The notes under the pieces: generated by a model | Seen by the model: the letters and a program-made list of their open reading frames with translations, nothing else | Told to the model about the DNA's origin: nothing | Database searches by the model: none | Made by a program: the position numbers and the translations under genes | Assembly (NCBI GenBank): GCA_000467715.1 | Contig: AJFK01000913.1 | Location: 1 to 64,000 of the forward strand | Origin: Hysterium pulicare CBS 123377 | Lineage: Eukaryota > Ascomycota > Dothideomycetes > Hysteriales > Hysteriaceae | Length of the DNA: 64,000 bases | Direction: 5' to 3' | Part shown: positions 52,955 through 64,000 of the stretch, in pieces | How the letters are laid out: every line of letters starts with the position of its first letter | Position numbering within the stretch: position 1 is the first letter of the stretch

Positions 52955-53678
52955 GCTTTACAGTACTCAAAAGGTCAGCATCCAGCTAGAAAGCTTGCGA
53001 TCGGATTCATACGCGATAGTTGGGTGTTACTTTAGACTCTGGCGAGCTACATGGTCCTGGAGAGTCATGTCTTTATGGGGTCGCTAATGTTCCTCCTCGG
53101 TTAAGCCGAATCAAGAAATGATTGGCGATTTGGGGTGACATCTTCAAAGTGCGGGGGAGGAGCAGCTATTTAGCGATCCTACCAATTAGTGTAGTGAATC
53201 ACGGGTGTAATAATTCGTAGTCTCGATAGTAAATCTGCCATATTCTTTTCCACCAGCCTGCAAAGCTAAAGTAAGTTGCCGCGCTTGAGCATATGCGAAA
53301 GCAGCATACGAAATAGAACCTATCTATGTTTGTATGGTTAAGGGAGTCTGCAGTACGACCAATAACGACACCCACTGTGAAGCCGATTCTTCGTAACTCA
53401 GCTCTATGCTGGAGTAATATGTTCTGAAGCATTGACAAGGTGAGAGGTGAATCTATTAGAATGCCATTTCGATTGATGAAAGCACCATGAAATCCATGTT
53501 TGACGCCCACTGAGCTTAAAGGCCCAGCCCAAGTCACATATGCCTGAAATATCATCTCGCTCCCCCAGATTTTGCAGATAATGGCACTTTCTGAGATCTA
53601 AGGTATCATATCCACTCATTCTGAAAAGATTGTGAAGAGTAAATGCCATCGTGAGAATCATTCCATCGCCACACAACC
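52955..53678. other. Intergenic, no gene supported
   Basis: About 0.7 kb between the start of the oxidase gene and the 3' end of the acyltransferase gene, both on the minus strand. Small frames on the minus strand (53199-53676) show no family resemblance. Confidence 0.4.
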
Positions 53679-55219
53679 TTACTCCACGATCTTCTCAGCC
53701 CAGCTCGCTAGACCACCCTCCTCCGCCAGCAACCGATCAATATCCGCCTTTGCCAACTGTACGAGGACCTCGTAAGGAAACTCTGAGCCGTCTTCTCGCT
53801 TTGCTACCGGCCGAGGCATGATGATGATGCCGCCGTCTTCGGCACTGTAAGGCTTCCGAACGAATTCCGGTGCTGGTGATGCCGCGCCGGGCAGGGACCA
53901 CTCGATACCCATGCCAAAGTGTTGCCAATTGGTCACGAAGAGATCAGAACCAAAGAAGAACTCGAAAGTATTCCGATAGTCACGAACGTCCTTCAGTGTT
54001 GCGAAGTAGTTGAGGCGGTCCGCAAACCAGTTGGCATCCACCGAGGCAACCGAAGCGTTCAGGGCGTTGGCCACGGGACCGATCGTCTTGGCCGTAACAC
54101 TAATGGCGAAAGGTTAGCACTGCCTGCAAGGATGGACGTGGCATACTTACACATCTTCAGCCAAGAAATGCGCGATGGGCAAGGTCGCAAAGCTGAAGAG
54201 CGCTAGGTTTCCTGTGTAGTCGAAGTCGAGCGGTGGCTTAAAGCTTCGACGATTGTCCACAGCAGAAGCGAGAGTGGTTTCAGCATTCTTAGGTAGGTGA
54301 CACGCTCTGGCACGGGTGATGTGTGTCCAGACCAGAGCAGCGAGCGTGATATACATGCTCACGGCAGTTCCGGTAGATTCCGACAAAGCTTTTCGAAGAT
54401 GCAGCAGTTTAGCGGGGTCCAGGCTGAAGATCATACCAGTGCACTCGGGAAGTGGGTCTGGCGGCGGATAAAGGACTTTCAGAGCGTCTTTGGTGCAGAT
54501 ACCCTTCAATGCTGGCAGCCTGCCTCCTTCGAATGGGGTGGCGCGCTGGTCCATCTCCAGCCTCGATTTGGAGTGGTCGTAGGTACCTAAGACGGATGGG
54601 ATCAACACTAAATTTCAATTTTGTATGGGGAGAGCTCACCAGGTTGTTGAACTTCGCATCGACCGCGGGCCATGTCAGCAAAGGTCTTGTAGATGCCCAT
54701 TAGTCCGGAGCCATCGAGGACACTGTGATGAGCATACAAGCTCAGAATGAGGCCACCTGGAATAAAGGTTGCTTGGATAGCGAGGGCAGGAATGGGGTGC
54801 TCCTTCATTTCCTGGCGACCCTCTGCAATAGGGTTCTCGATGCCTGGATGGTTGAGGAGAAGTTTGGGGCAGAACATCTCGCCTGGGAGTGCTTTTGGAG
54901 GCACCCCGGATGCCTTCAGCTCGGGGTAGGTGAAAGGGCATTTTTCCAAGAACTTGATGCTAAGAAGACCGGAAGTGAGAACAGGAGGAGCTTCATCCGG
55001 GTACCTGACCGAGACTCTACCAGTTTCCGGGTCAGCAGGCCCAACAGTTCCAGCAATGTAGGGGAAGCGCGCCACAGTAGCTTGGACGGCATCGGTGAGT
55101 ACTTGAATCGCTGGTCCACAGTCGCCTAGGTCGGGAAAAGGGAAGCCTACGAGGGTGCGTATGTATGCCCGGACACTAATTTGGTCAACAAAGGACAGGT
55201 GAAGAGTTTTGGTTGCCAT
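53679..55219 (-). CDS. BAHD-type O-acyltransferase (trichothecene acetyltransferase-like)
   Basis: Transfers an acyl group, usually from acyl-CoA, to a hydroxyl group. Exons 55219-54640, 54586-54151 and 54099-53679 give 478 residues, typical for the family. The catalytic HxxxD motif is seen in YAHHSVLDGSG near residue 170. The structural DFGWG block at the C-terminal side is degenerate (WQHFGMGIEWSLPG). Other marks are the N-terminal LSFVDQISVRAYIRTLVGFPFP and ASAVDNRRSFKPPL. This fits fungal relatives of trichothecene 3-O-acetyltransferase and other cluster acyltransferases. No signal peptide, so probably cytosolic. It could use the product of the adjacent acyl-CoA pathway either as donor or as substrate; this is inference. 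Confidence 0.9.
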
Positions 55220-57026
55220 CTTCGCGAGAAGATGTCAGCTTTAGCCTGCTGGTTGAATGGGCTCAGATCTTCCAGGCGAGGACGAAGCAATCTGCAGATC
55301 GAGAGAGAGGGAGTTGGTAGAGGGAGGGTTTGGGAGATGAAGATGGCGGCCATAAATAAATATCGTGGAGTCTTGAGAGCCGATTTCGGAACAACCAGTA
55401 TGGTCCTTCACCGTGTTGGCTTCCAAGGTTGTGGGCGTGACGTGCAGGTCCCTTCGAAAGGAAAGAACAAGGCGGCGACTGCTCAAATAAGTAAGAGCGC
55501 AACAAAGTCACACCATCTGGTATGATGCACACCGCTCCCCCAATGCCTTCTGTCATCGTCACCGTAGGAAAGATGATATTCCATATGCTATTTTCCGCCT
55601 GCCCTTCAGGATGGTAACTTGCTTTCATGCCCTTCCCAGACTCTGAATTGGCTTTGTAGGCTGGTGGTGAAGAAGGTGGTAGGCTAAGACACACCCTTTG
55701 CAAACGACGAGCTTATCTTCCCCGATGCAGAGTCTCTGATCTAATCAGTTTTGTGAGCACATTGATCTCTCGGGCTCGTGCCACTTCAGCCGCAAATAAG
55801 TGAGAGTGTTCTGCATCTTCCATTGCCTCTAGCAGTAAAGTAAGGCCAGTCAACTATCAACGCTCAAGTGCTTCCATTGGAGTCACTGGGCAAGAGTGAG
55901 GCGGCTTACGATGCACTTGAAAAGCGTCAGTTTTAACAAATAGGACCATCTAGTTGCCCCCGGCGGAAACTCACAAGGCCAGAACGCTACACGTAGCTAC
56001 AAACACGTCATGGTACGGGCTTTGTCACGCTTGGGGTAAGTCGAGGCGCGCGGATGCAACATTTGCTGTCCCACGACTTGCTCTGATACTCCATACAAGA
56101 TTGAGCTACTGTAACTCAGGGTGATGGGCTATGAAATCGACACCATCTGACCAACTAAGATGATTTCTGATGTCGTGGCCCGGGAGCGCGGAAAGGTAGG
56201 TCACCACCTTATAACACGGAGTACGAAAGGGAAACGAAATGTTGCATTCTGTCACGTCTAGTCGCTCGATAGAGATAGAATCAGTAGAATGGAATGATGG
56301 TCGAGTTGCACACCCCTGCGTAAAGATTCGATTGCGTTAGCGAATGCTTTGAGAAGGCAGAGAGAATCAGTCCAGGATTGGCAGGACTGTTGCGTAGGCT
56401 ACAGCCATATTGCATAAAGACATATAGCTAATGGAATGCATAAGTCGAGAGCCGATTGAAGGTTCGCCGGAAAGCTGGCCGTGGCCTTGTGACATCTCTT
56501 GCGTAGCCATGCCCGGAGCAGTTGACGATAATACATCTCTCGCTATTGGCTAAAGCTGCTAGGCCCCAGAGATGATTAAGAGGAGGAAGGCCATCGGAAA
56601 TGCTGGAACGGTGGATAAGGCTCGTTCGATGATCAACGAACACTGCCAGGCTTTGAGACCACCCTCGATCAATGTAAATGATAGGCGACAATCTTCCTTT
56701 CTCGAAACCAGGCATCCTCTCAATCCCAAGCACAACTGACTTAGCAAACAATATCTACTTCCATGAGTAAACTTATCGCCATGGCAAATTTTGGATAGAA
56801 TAGGAGGCTGCGGTAAAGTTCCTGCAAGGTTGAATGCGGGGTCCCACGAACTTCCCCGCGATTGGCCCCCAATCATGCCGATGAACGCCGGAATTACCGA
56901 AAGACGGGAACCAGCCCAACGGAAGATAATAGTATCGAGTACGCTGGACTCAAGAGATTCAACGTGAAAACCGAAATGTATCTGGCGATAGCCGTCTAGC
57001 GTCAAAGAAGTTTGGATCAAGCAAGC
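55220..57026. promoter_or_regulatory. Divergent region between acyltransferase and acyl-CoA ligase genes
   Basis: About 1.8 kb between two divergent starts. It contains the dispersed repeat copy C (55608-55719). Frames on the minus strand at 56428-57071 overlap the ligase's first exon and show no family resemblance. The rest looks non-coding. Confidence 0.45.
55608..55719 (+). repeat. Dispersed ~110-bp repeat, copy C
   Basis: Upstream of the acyltransferase gene. Blocks shared with the other copies: GGTAACTTGCTTTCATGCCC, GGCTTTGTAGGCTGGTGGT, AAGAAGGTGGTAGG and CAAACGACGA. Confidence 0.75.
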
Positions 57027-58871
57027 ATGGAAGACCGTACGCACCTCGTACCAAAGCATTCTGGCGATCATATTCTACCAAATTCGGTACGATAAGTCAG
57101 CACCAATGGAACAATGTCGTAGCTGAAACAATGATAGCCTCTATTCAGCAGACTCCTTCGTTTCGCATGTCGGAGGCCAGCCCGAATAGCTATTCATGAT
57201 GCTCGATCGAATCATGAAAGGACGCACATTGAACTACTTTCGGATGTTCTTACTCTTCGGAGAAACATACTAGACATTCTGAAACCAGCCACAAAAGAAG
57301 CTCTCAATCGCCGAGAAGAGGTATACGTAGCTATCATAGCAGCAGGTGGCTATGAATATACGGTAGCGATGCTGGCAGTGTTAGCTCTGAGTGCAGCTTG
57401 CGTACCAATAACTCCAGCACTTCCCGTGGAAGAGGCGGCATACTTCGTACGAAAATCACGAGCAGCAATTATGCTCGTCAGCTCGCAAGACCTAGAGAAG
57501 GGCTATACGTTGGAGAAGCACATCGTAATTTCCAGCAATAAGGATTTCAAGTGCATCCCCATAGGCTCCTCAACAATAATCCCAGCTCTATCGCCCATGG
57601 ACATAATCATATCGTCGGATAGATACCTTGACGAGAATGGCCCTGGTGTGGTTATCTTTACTTCCGGAACAACTGGGCCACCCAAGGGTGCGGTGATGCG
57701 GCGAGCATATGCTTCTGATGGCGCACTGTCGGTTGCTGATCATTTCAGGGTCACCGAGGAGGATGTGATGCTGCATGTTCTCCCTGTGCATCATGCTACC
57801 GGATGTGGCATCAATTTCTTTCCATTCCTGATCTCCGGCAGTCGGATTGAGTTTCGTAGTGGAGGTTTCGATGAGGTCTGGATGTGGGAGAGATGGAAAG
57901 AAGGAGCCCTGAATCCTGCTCGCCGTCTCACTTTCTTCTCGGGAGTTCCAACCATCTATATGCGTATGCGACGGCATTACCAGCGTACCTTGTCGAAGCT
58001 CCCAGCAAGCGAGTTGTCTGCTTACATCGCAGGTGCGAGACAGTTTCGAGCGTGTCTCTGTGGTACTTCGGCCCTTCCTCAACCACTCAATCAGTTCTGG
58101 ACTGAGATCATGCAGAAGAAAATTGTTCAGAGGTACGGCGCGACGGAATTTGGGGCGGTGTTCAAGGTTCACCTCGATGACATGGACGTCCCAGACGGGT
58201 CTGTAGGAGAGCGTGTAGCGGGTATTGACTTGAAGCTATCCGAAGGGGACGAAGGAGAGGTTCTGGTGAAAAGTCCGGTATGATTTTCAGCCATTTGGTC
58301 GAATGACTCCTGACCATTTTACAAGCACATGTTCTCCAAATACCTTTATGACCCCGAAGCTACCGCAAAAGCACATGACGCAGATGGATACTTTCGTACT
58401 GGTGACATTGCACGAAGAGAAGGAAAGTACTATTGGATTATCGGTCGTGCATCTCTGGATATCATCAAATCCGGAGGGTATAAGATTTCCGCATTGGACA
58501 TAGAGAGGGAAATACTTGCTCTGCCGTACATTGCAGAGGCCATGGTGGTGGGAGTTCCCGACGATGAGTTTGGTCAGCGTGTTGGCGCGTTGGTATCATT
58601 GCAAGAAGAGGAGCTGAACGACGCGTTCTCAAGATCCCATGGTAATTCAATGTTCGTCCTAACGATTGAGGACATCAGACGTGATTTACGCCATAGATTA
58701 GCTGGGTACAAGCTGCCTACGCTGTTTCGCATTGTCGACGGAGAACTGCCAAAGACAGTAACTGGAAAGGTGCAGAAGAAGGTTCTTGGACCGCACTTCT
58801 TCCCAGCTGACTATCGGAATTGTTCTACAGTGCAGCGTTGGATGCAGTCCAGAAAGAGCGCCAAGTTATAG
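57027..58871 (+). CDS. AMP-dependent acyl-CoA ligase, peroxisomal (PTS1 AKL)
   Basis: ANL-superfamily enzyme that activates a carboxylic acid as acyl-adenylate and then CoA thioester. Exons 57027-57086, 57138-58277 and 58326-58871 give 581 residues. The short first exon (MEDRTHLVPKHSG..) was found by phase and joins LPNS to PLFSRLLRFACRRPARIAIHD, restoring the family N-terminus. Motifs: P-loop-like VVIFTSGTTGPPKGAV (A3), QRYGATEFG (A5), DGYFRTGDIARREGKYYWIIGRASLDIIKSGGYKIS (A7/A8) with the conserved Asp and Arg, and LPKTVTGKVQKK (A10) with the catalytic Lys. The last residues SAKL end in AKL, a PTS1 variant, so a peroxisomal location is likely. It pairs with the SKL-tailed oxidase. Closest in style to malonyl/acyl-CoA synthetase ACSF3-like fungal enzymes; this is tentative. 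Confidence 0.93.
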
Positions 58872-59354
58872 AGAGCGCGTAGAAATAATGAAAATGATAG
58901 ATCTACGAAGGGATTTGTGGACGCATGTGAAGTTTGTTCTGATGGATGGATGACGAGGGTGAAAAGGACGCGAGTTGGATCCGCCAAGAGATTTGACCTG
59001 ACTTTTCTCGGCTAGGCTGGAGAAGGCTGCGTGGCTGTGCTCTCGTCTTGGTCAACAACGCATGAACTTGATGCACGCCCAGTTCGCCCTTCGCTTCTCC
59101 TCTCCCAATCACTCTCTCTGCGCTATGTCAGCACCTACAAAAGCAATCAGCATCGTGCATCAAGGACCTGGGTGGCTATGGCATTTCGGCGCAGGGAGTG
59201 GAGCCGCCAGTGGCCTAGAATATAGGCCCCCAGGCAGCAATCGACCTCGACAATTCATCTCTCCACTCTTTGCCCACAACATTCCACAAAAATATTCTTA
59301 TCGCTCCATGATGAAAAAGTGCTAAGGTCTCCGAGAGCTCTGTTTACTACAAGT
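58872..59354. other. Intergenic, no gene supported
   Basis: About 0.5 kb. Marks the right end of the metabolic cluster. Small frames only. Confidence 0.4.
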
Positions 59355-62300
59355 ATGGCATCGAGCGAGTTGGCCACCGCCCAATTATCTGCCATCGAGT
59401 TCGAAAATGTACTCCATCGACTTGTGCCCCGACCTGGACATCAGATTGACACAAAGGTCCCTCTCAATGAATCCGTGTTTGATCAGATCCGAAAGCTCCT
59501 AGACCTAGGCGGCAAGCCGGAATGGAGTATACGGCCACGAACATACGCAGTACTTCTTATGATCGATTGCCTGGATGCGATGGATACTTTTGTGGATGCC
59601 GGCCTTTTCGACATCGAATTTCCTTACCAAAGGAATCGACTTCTTACACTTTTAGACCAAAAGTCCTCGGAACGGTTCGCAACGACTCAGTCGCTCGTGT
59701 TAACAAAAGCCACCGCGCTCGAGATTGGGAAGCATAAACATTTCGGTAAGTACACTCGATAACGACCCATATGATCTGATACTAAATTATAGAAAGCCTC
59801 TCATGATGTGGCAGACAGTTGTTTTGTTGTTGGGAAAGTTTTAGGCAATGGGAGGACGGGAATTGTCGATCACGTGATTAGTAAGCTCTCACTCAAAGAA
59901 TACGCTGTAAGAAATTAAAGTTCATGTCCAGTCCAATATGGCTAACATTCGAATAGCGTAAGCGGATCCGACGACAAACATTGCCCAGAGGTCAAGATGC
60001 TACCAAGTCTATTGAGAATGAGATGCGACTCTTGAAACGACTTTCGCACCACCACTTGGTAAAGTATATTGGGTACGCGTTTCCCCTATCCAAGCGGCCC
60101 ACTGATTAACGGTTTCAAAGATCATATACAGATCCGCAATTCGTTGGCCTTCTCATTACACCTGTTGCGGACATCGATTTGAAGACGTTCTTAGAACGGA
60201 AGCCTCTCCAAGACTCTTTCATTCTCAGGCATGCGTTCGGATGCTTGGCCGCTGCAGTGCAGTATCTTCATAGTCAGAATACCCGTCATAAGGACATCAA
60301 ACCCGCAAACATTCTTCTGAAGAACGGCGATGTCTTCATCACAGATTTTGGAACATCTCGAGATTGGACTACGGAGGAGCATGGAACAACTATTGGCGTA
60401 ACGGGACCCTACACTCCCGCGTACGCAGCTCCAGAAGTTGCGAACTGGGAAGCTCGTAATGAGGCTGCCGATATATGGTCTCTAGGGTGCGTTTTTCTGG
60501 ACATGATTGTAAGTTCAGAACTACGCAAGAAGGAACCACTGCTGACATTCTGGAGACTGTACTCAAAGGTGAAAGCTTGGAAAAAAGAGCATCGTTCTTT
60601 CGCAGCACTGGTACCGGCAACCTTAACCCGCGAACGAACCGCGACGCATACATAACTTGGCTGACCAAGCTGCAAAATGCCACGTTAATGCATAATGAGC
60701 CAATCGAATGGATTCGACAGATGTTGAAAGAGGGGCCACGACAGAGAATTACTGCGTTAGAGTTACTCAGCAGAATACGGAGCTATCATGACCTCGACAA
60801 TGACTTAACCTATTACGGCCACTGTTGTGGTCCCGAGGAGTCGGATCTATCCAGTATCTGCCAGAGCTCCATCACTCACTATTCTGGATATTACCTTCCT
60901 TCTCAGACGGATAGTAAAACCGCACTAGATGGAATATCACTTCCACAATCCAATGCTTCCATACCTACCACGAACAAGCCGTTTGTTTTGGCTGACCGCA
61001 ATTCACCAAACCCTAGTCAAAGACCTGCTGTTTCTGTTGCACAGCCTAGTCAAAGACCTGGCGTTTCTGTTCCACGGACGAGCGAACCTCGACGTGCGAT
61101 TTCATCAAAATGGTCTTCTTTATGCACTTCGCAGCATGGCTATGATGTTGTTGGCCCCACCACAAGCCCCACGGCTTGCACAATCAACGCAGACATAATC
61201 ACGAGGCAAAACTTTGAGGAGACCTCGTCGAGTGAAACAGACACAGATCCAATACTTGATGAAGATTTGCTACACCGTGGGCCTGTACGTGCGAACATTG
61301 GTTCCGTGGAACCGGAACAGCGGCTAGACCAATGTGACGCCGACTTCGATAGTTGCAAGACAGGAAGTACAGTTGCGGACAAACCCTTGGGGGCCAGGAC
61401 TACCGATTGCCAGTCAGACCATGGTCAGGTCTGGGAGAAACCTTTCTCGTTCCAATTGCGTCCAACCACAGACTCAAGGTCGCTGTCTTCCGAAACCATT
61501 CTTGGGTCAAGATCTCTGAGATTTGCGTTCTGCATAGCTAAAGATTGTGCACTTTGTATCTCAACGTCGCATCGCACGAATCGACGATCCCCTGCCCCAG
61601 AAGCTATTTGTCACGTCACTTCAGAAGTCGAGGTGGTCTTTCACCGAACAACCACTTCCCTCTGTCGAGATTATGTCAACACGGTAGCTTTGAAAGAGCT
61701 AAACTTATGCAGCTGGTACTGCGGGGTCAGAAACCGTATGGGTTTCGTATACGTTAACCCATCGGACGGGCTCGACTCCTCGACCAAAGGTTTCTATAGC
61801 CATCTAGTGCACAGTGGCGAAAATGCGGATCTGAATCTCATTATCGTGCCTGGTAGGCTGTCCGAAGCTGACATCCAGGCCCTTGTTGGGCTGACCACAC
61901 GCACCCGCCGGTCTCGAAAGGAAGGCAAAAATTCAAAATCGGAGGGAAAAGCTCCTACTGATGGTAATAGGCTCGACAAGGAAATATCTTGCCGTTCTAT
62001 TACACCTCCCGAGGGCCCGAGAAGTAATCTCCATCCGAGTGAGCCGACACCAAAGCCTACCACTCATCGGAAAGGCAAAAGCAGTCCTACACACCAGTCT
62101 CATCTCTCGAGGAGCACGCGACCTAGCCAAGGTACTGTGCATCGCCATAGAAGGCAGCATGATCTACCGCCTCGTCGAGTCGTCCAGGGCCGTTCACACC
62201 CCGAGCTTCGAAGACAGGAAAGTCGTTTCGATGATTTACTTGATAAGTCGCTTGAAAATACGATTAGAATGGTACGCAAGACTTCAGCGGGGTTCAGAAA

Positions 62301-62358
62301 GTTCGCTGGAGGAAGAAAGTCGGCGCCACCGCACGAGAGCGCTGGGTCGAAAGGTTGA
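59355..62358 (+). CDS. Protein kinase with long C-terminal tail
   Basis: Predicted Ser/Thr protein kinase. Exons 59355-59745, 59797-59906, 59957-60072, 60121-60508 and 60556-62358 give 935 residues. The N-terminal 130 residues are a helical region of unknown role. Kinase landmarks: glycine loop in VVGKVLGNGRTGIVDHV, the likely ATP-anchoring Lys in KEYARKRI, ENEMRLLKRLSHHHLVKYIG (alpha-C Glu), a catalytic loop HKDIKPANIL (HKD instead of HRD), DFGTS, TPAYAAPEV, ADIWSLGCVFLDMI and the end-of-domain PRQRITALEL. The fourth intron (47 nt) was placed by phase and a TGCTGAC branch site; reading through it gives a premature end. After the domain come about 500 mostly disordered residues with a repeated SQRPxVSV pattern and a Ser/Arg-rich end. 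HKD suggests active but slightly atypical catalysis. Cellular role unknown. Confidence 0.85.
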
Positions 62359-63141
62359 GATGACTCAATCTGATCATCTGTACTGGTTGAAGCATTGGGA
62401 GATAATTAGTGTTTGTTGGAGCTCCGGGGTGATATTTCAGAAGGTGGACTGCTGAGCTCAGGCTCCACAGGGGGTGTCATAATTCGTCGTTCTCGGAGGG
62501 TGGGTCTGCGCCTACCACCTGCTTTGCTCCCCGCCTACAGAGCCAATTTAGACTGTGTACGAGGGTTAAAAGCCAGTGGCCACCCTTTAGGTTACTCAGA
62601 AGGTATTATATAGGATAGATACCTTCTAGGCCTGTACAGCCAAGGGTTTTCACATTACCACCAATATTGACACCCGCTGTGCTCTAGGATAATTTTAGCA
62701 TAGAACTGGTTTCTATACAATTCCCCGCATGTTGACGGTGATAGAATGCTCGACCTTAGTCGACCAGATGCAGCAAGGTCAAAGCGCCGGGGAAGTTTCC
62801 GGATAACTTGATTCCTATGAAAGGAGGTCACGTGTTAGCAGCCGCAGCTTTGAGACGGGTTTGACCGATTAGGACTAGAACAACAGCCTTCGAAACACGA
62901 ACCTTCAGCTGTCCTTTCTCTCACACGGGATGCTGCATAGCAACGCCACGTCGCCAGACAGGCTAATCACCGCGCATCCCCATCAATCTCCCTGTTGCCT
63001 GGCGGCTTGGAGGTTCCGCAGGTTGTGGCTGAGCTTACTTACAGCTCACGATGTAACGACCCGCGCTAGCCTTCAAAATGTGCTCGCCCTCAGCCTTGTC
63101 GGTATCTCTCCTTCTCCTCCTTCGTTTTGGTCTCGATTTCG
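62359..63141. promoter_or_regulatory. Intergenic region with one dispersed-repeat copy; promoter of the STAND-type gene
   Basis: About 0.8 kb. Besides repeat copy D it holds only small frames. The stretch before 63142 presumably drives the last gene. Confidence 0.4.
62473..62589 (-). repeat. Dispersed ~110-bp repeat, copy D (inverted)
   Basis: Reverse complement of the other copies: AAAGGGTGGCCACTGGCTTTT, AGTCTAAATTGGCTCTGTAGG, CAGGTGGTAGGCG and GAGAACGACGAATTATGACA. Nearly identical to copy A over its last 25 bp. Lies just after the kinase stop. Confidence 0.75.
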
Positions 63142-64000
63142 ATGGACCCTCTAAGTCTCGCAGCTTCAATCGTCGGCATTCTCGCCGCGGCGGGGAAGGT
63201 GGTGGAGATCGTCGAGCCTCTCGTCACAACCGCAAAGGATGCACCCAAGATTGCCACTTCAGTATACAGCGAAGTCAATCGCGTGCGGATTGTATTATCG
63301 TCACTGGAAAACTTCCTCCAGAGTCTTGCTTCGCCGTCTACGCCACCGGCCCGCGCAGCTTTCATCCAGGTGGATCAGCTCGTCATCACCTTTACCGATG
63401 GGGTCCTTATCTTCTCCGAGCTAGAAGCAATGCTAGATCCGTTGAGAGTGCCGGAAAAGGCCCAGATACAGCTCAGACAGCGTCTGCAGTGGGCTCGGAA
63501 AGAGGGTGCTATCTCGGCGGTCTTGGCAAAGCTGCAGAGTTTCCAAATCTCGCTTTCATCTATGCTGAATATTTTCCAGTGGTAATGGGCTTCCACCACG
63601 ACTCTTACATCGAATACTTTACTTATTTATGCTCATAGCGGATCGGACCTCGTGGCAGCACAGGCGCAGCAAGCGCTTGAAGTGCAGCTTGCTAAGCTTC
63701 TAGATACCAATCATGCTCTAGCACAGAGGGTCCGAGATTTAGAAGATTCGTATGATGCCAGAAGCATGGTCCAAAGGCGCCCGGAACGACTTAGCGCTTT
63801 TCCGATTGACGAAGAGGACAACTTCACGATCACTTCTATGACTCCACAGCCAAATCGACTTAGTGTAGCAAGTCTGATACCCCCCTCTACACGGTTTCGA
63901 TTCGAAAAGGACCTGAACTCTTCGCGTGTATACAAAAGAGCGAAGGGAGACGCGACCCGAACGTCTTTTGCAAGTTCTGCAATTGGTTCGCGAGCTTGGT
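63142..64000 (+). CDS. STAND/NACHT-type protein, N-terminal part (cut by window end)
   Basis: Start MDPLSLAASIVGILAAAGKVVEI at 63142 is the typical opening of the fungal N-terminal domain found before NACHT, NB-ARC or ankyrin regions in STAND proteins and related cluster proteins. Exon 1 is 63142-63581. Its frame then ends with TGG TAA unless the intron is removed. Intron 63582-63638 (GTAATG..CATAG) joins FQW-like text to CGSDLVAAQAQQALEVQLAKLL, a coiled-coil continuation. The second exon runs open to the end of the window (VASLIPPSTRFRFEKDLNSSRVYKR). The nucleotide-binding and repeat domains, if any, lie outside. Such proteins act in self/non-self recognition or cell death; the function here is inferred from the N-terminal domain only. 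Confidence 0.75.

Noticed and set aside
55608-55719. Dispersed repeat as another HDV-like ribozyme
   Set aside because: Copy C has GGCTAAGACACACCC, similar to the ribozyme joining strand, but the other copies do not keep it and no P3/P4 stems can be drawn.
56428-57071. Minus-strand frames upstream of the acyl-CoA ligase
   Set aside because: They overlap the ligase's first coding exon and have no family resemblance.
1-64000. tRNA or rRNA genes
   Set aside because: No cloverleaf with the usual A and B box spacing was recognised by eye; a tRNAscan-SE run would settle this.

Overview
The window looks like genomic DNA of a filamentous ascomycete, probably a leotiomycete-like Pezizomycotina (the class is inferred). 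The genes have many short introns (about 47-70 nt, GT..AG, with CTAAC/CTGAC-like branch sites). The gene types are typical of these fungi: a LaeA-like methyltransferase, a HET-domain gene, a SAT4-type membrane protein, multi-intron P450s, a DHA2-type efflux pump and a STAND-type protein. Exon joins were worked out by hand from splice sites, reading phase and family alignment.

1) 0.2-22.2 kb is mostly ordinary chromosome. In order it holds: a LaeA-like methyltransferase (-), GET1 (-), a prenyltransferase-alpha-repeat protein (+), two unknown conserved proteins (-), a broken HET-domain gene (+), ethanolamine-phosphate cytidylyltransferase ECT1 (-), two unknown proteins (+) and a secreted GH47 alpha-mannosidase (+).

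2) 22.9-36.4 kb is a peculiar accessory block. It has two paralogous zinc-knuckle/RGG proteins, a coiled-coil protein with 18-residue repeats, a 547-residue orphan, an AT-hook/Cys-cluster protein and a remnant. Five of the six genes are followed by DNA that folds into hairpins, mostly tandem arrays. In two arrays the stems change by compensatory substitution around constant loops. Three of the genes then carry, in the same relative orientation, an 82-83 nt element. Its order of paired segments (P1-P2-P3-P1'-P4-P2'), CACC/GGTG P3 with a 7-nt loop and AGC(U/G)AAG joining strand match the HDV-like self-cleaving ribozyme fold. I propose ORF + hairpin array + ribozyme as a repeated module whose transcripts could end in a hairpin made by ribozyme cleavage. 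This is the main novelty candidate.

3) 38.4-58.9 kb is a secondary-metabolism-like cluster with no visible PKS, NRPS or terpene synthase. It has two P450s, a SAT4-type membrane protein, a DHA2-type MFS pump, a short-chain reductase, an acyl-CoA oxidase ending in SKL, a BAHD-type acyltransferase with HHSVLDG, and an acyl-CoA ligase ending in AKL. The two peroxisomal targeting signals suggest CoA activation and one beta-oxidation step in peroxisomes, followed by oxidation, acylation and export.

4) 59.3-64 kb holds a protein kinase with a long disordered tail and the start of a gene with a fungal STAND/NACHT-type N-terminal domain, cut by the window end.

A dispersed repeat of about 110 bp occurs at 19.9, 50.4, 55.6 and 62.5 kb, with a fragment at 28.6 kb. 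A short P450 exon relic lies in the AT-rich ground at 25.4 kb. No tRNA, rRNA, CRISPR array or recognisable transposase was found.
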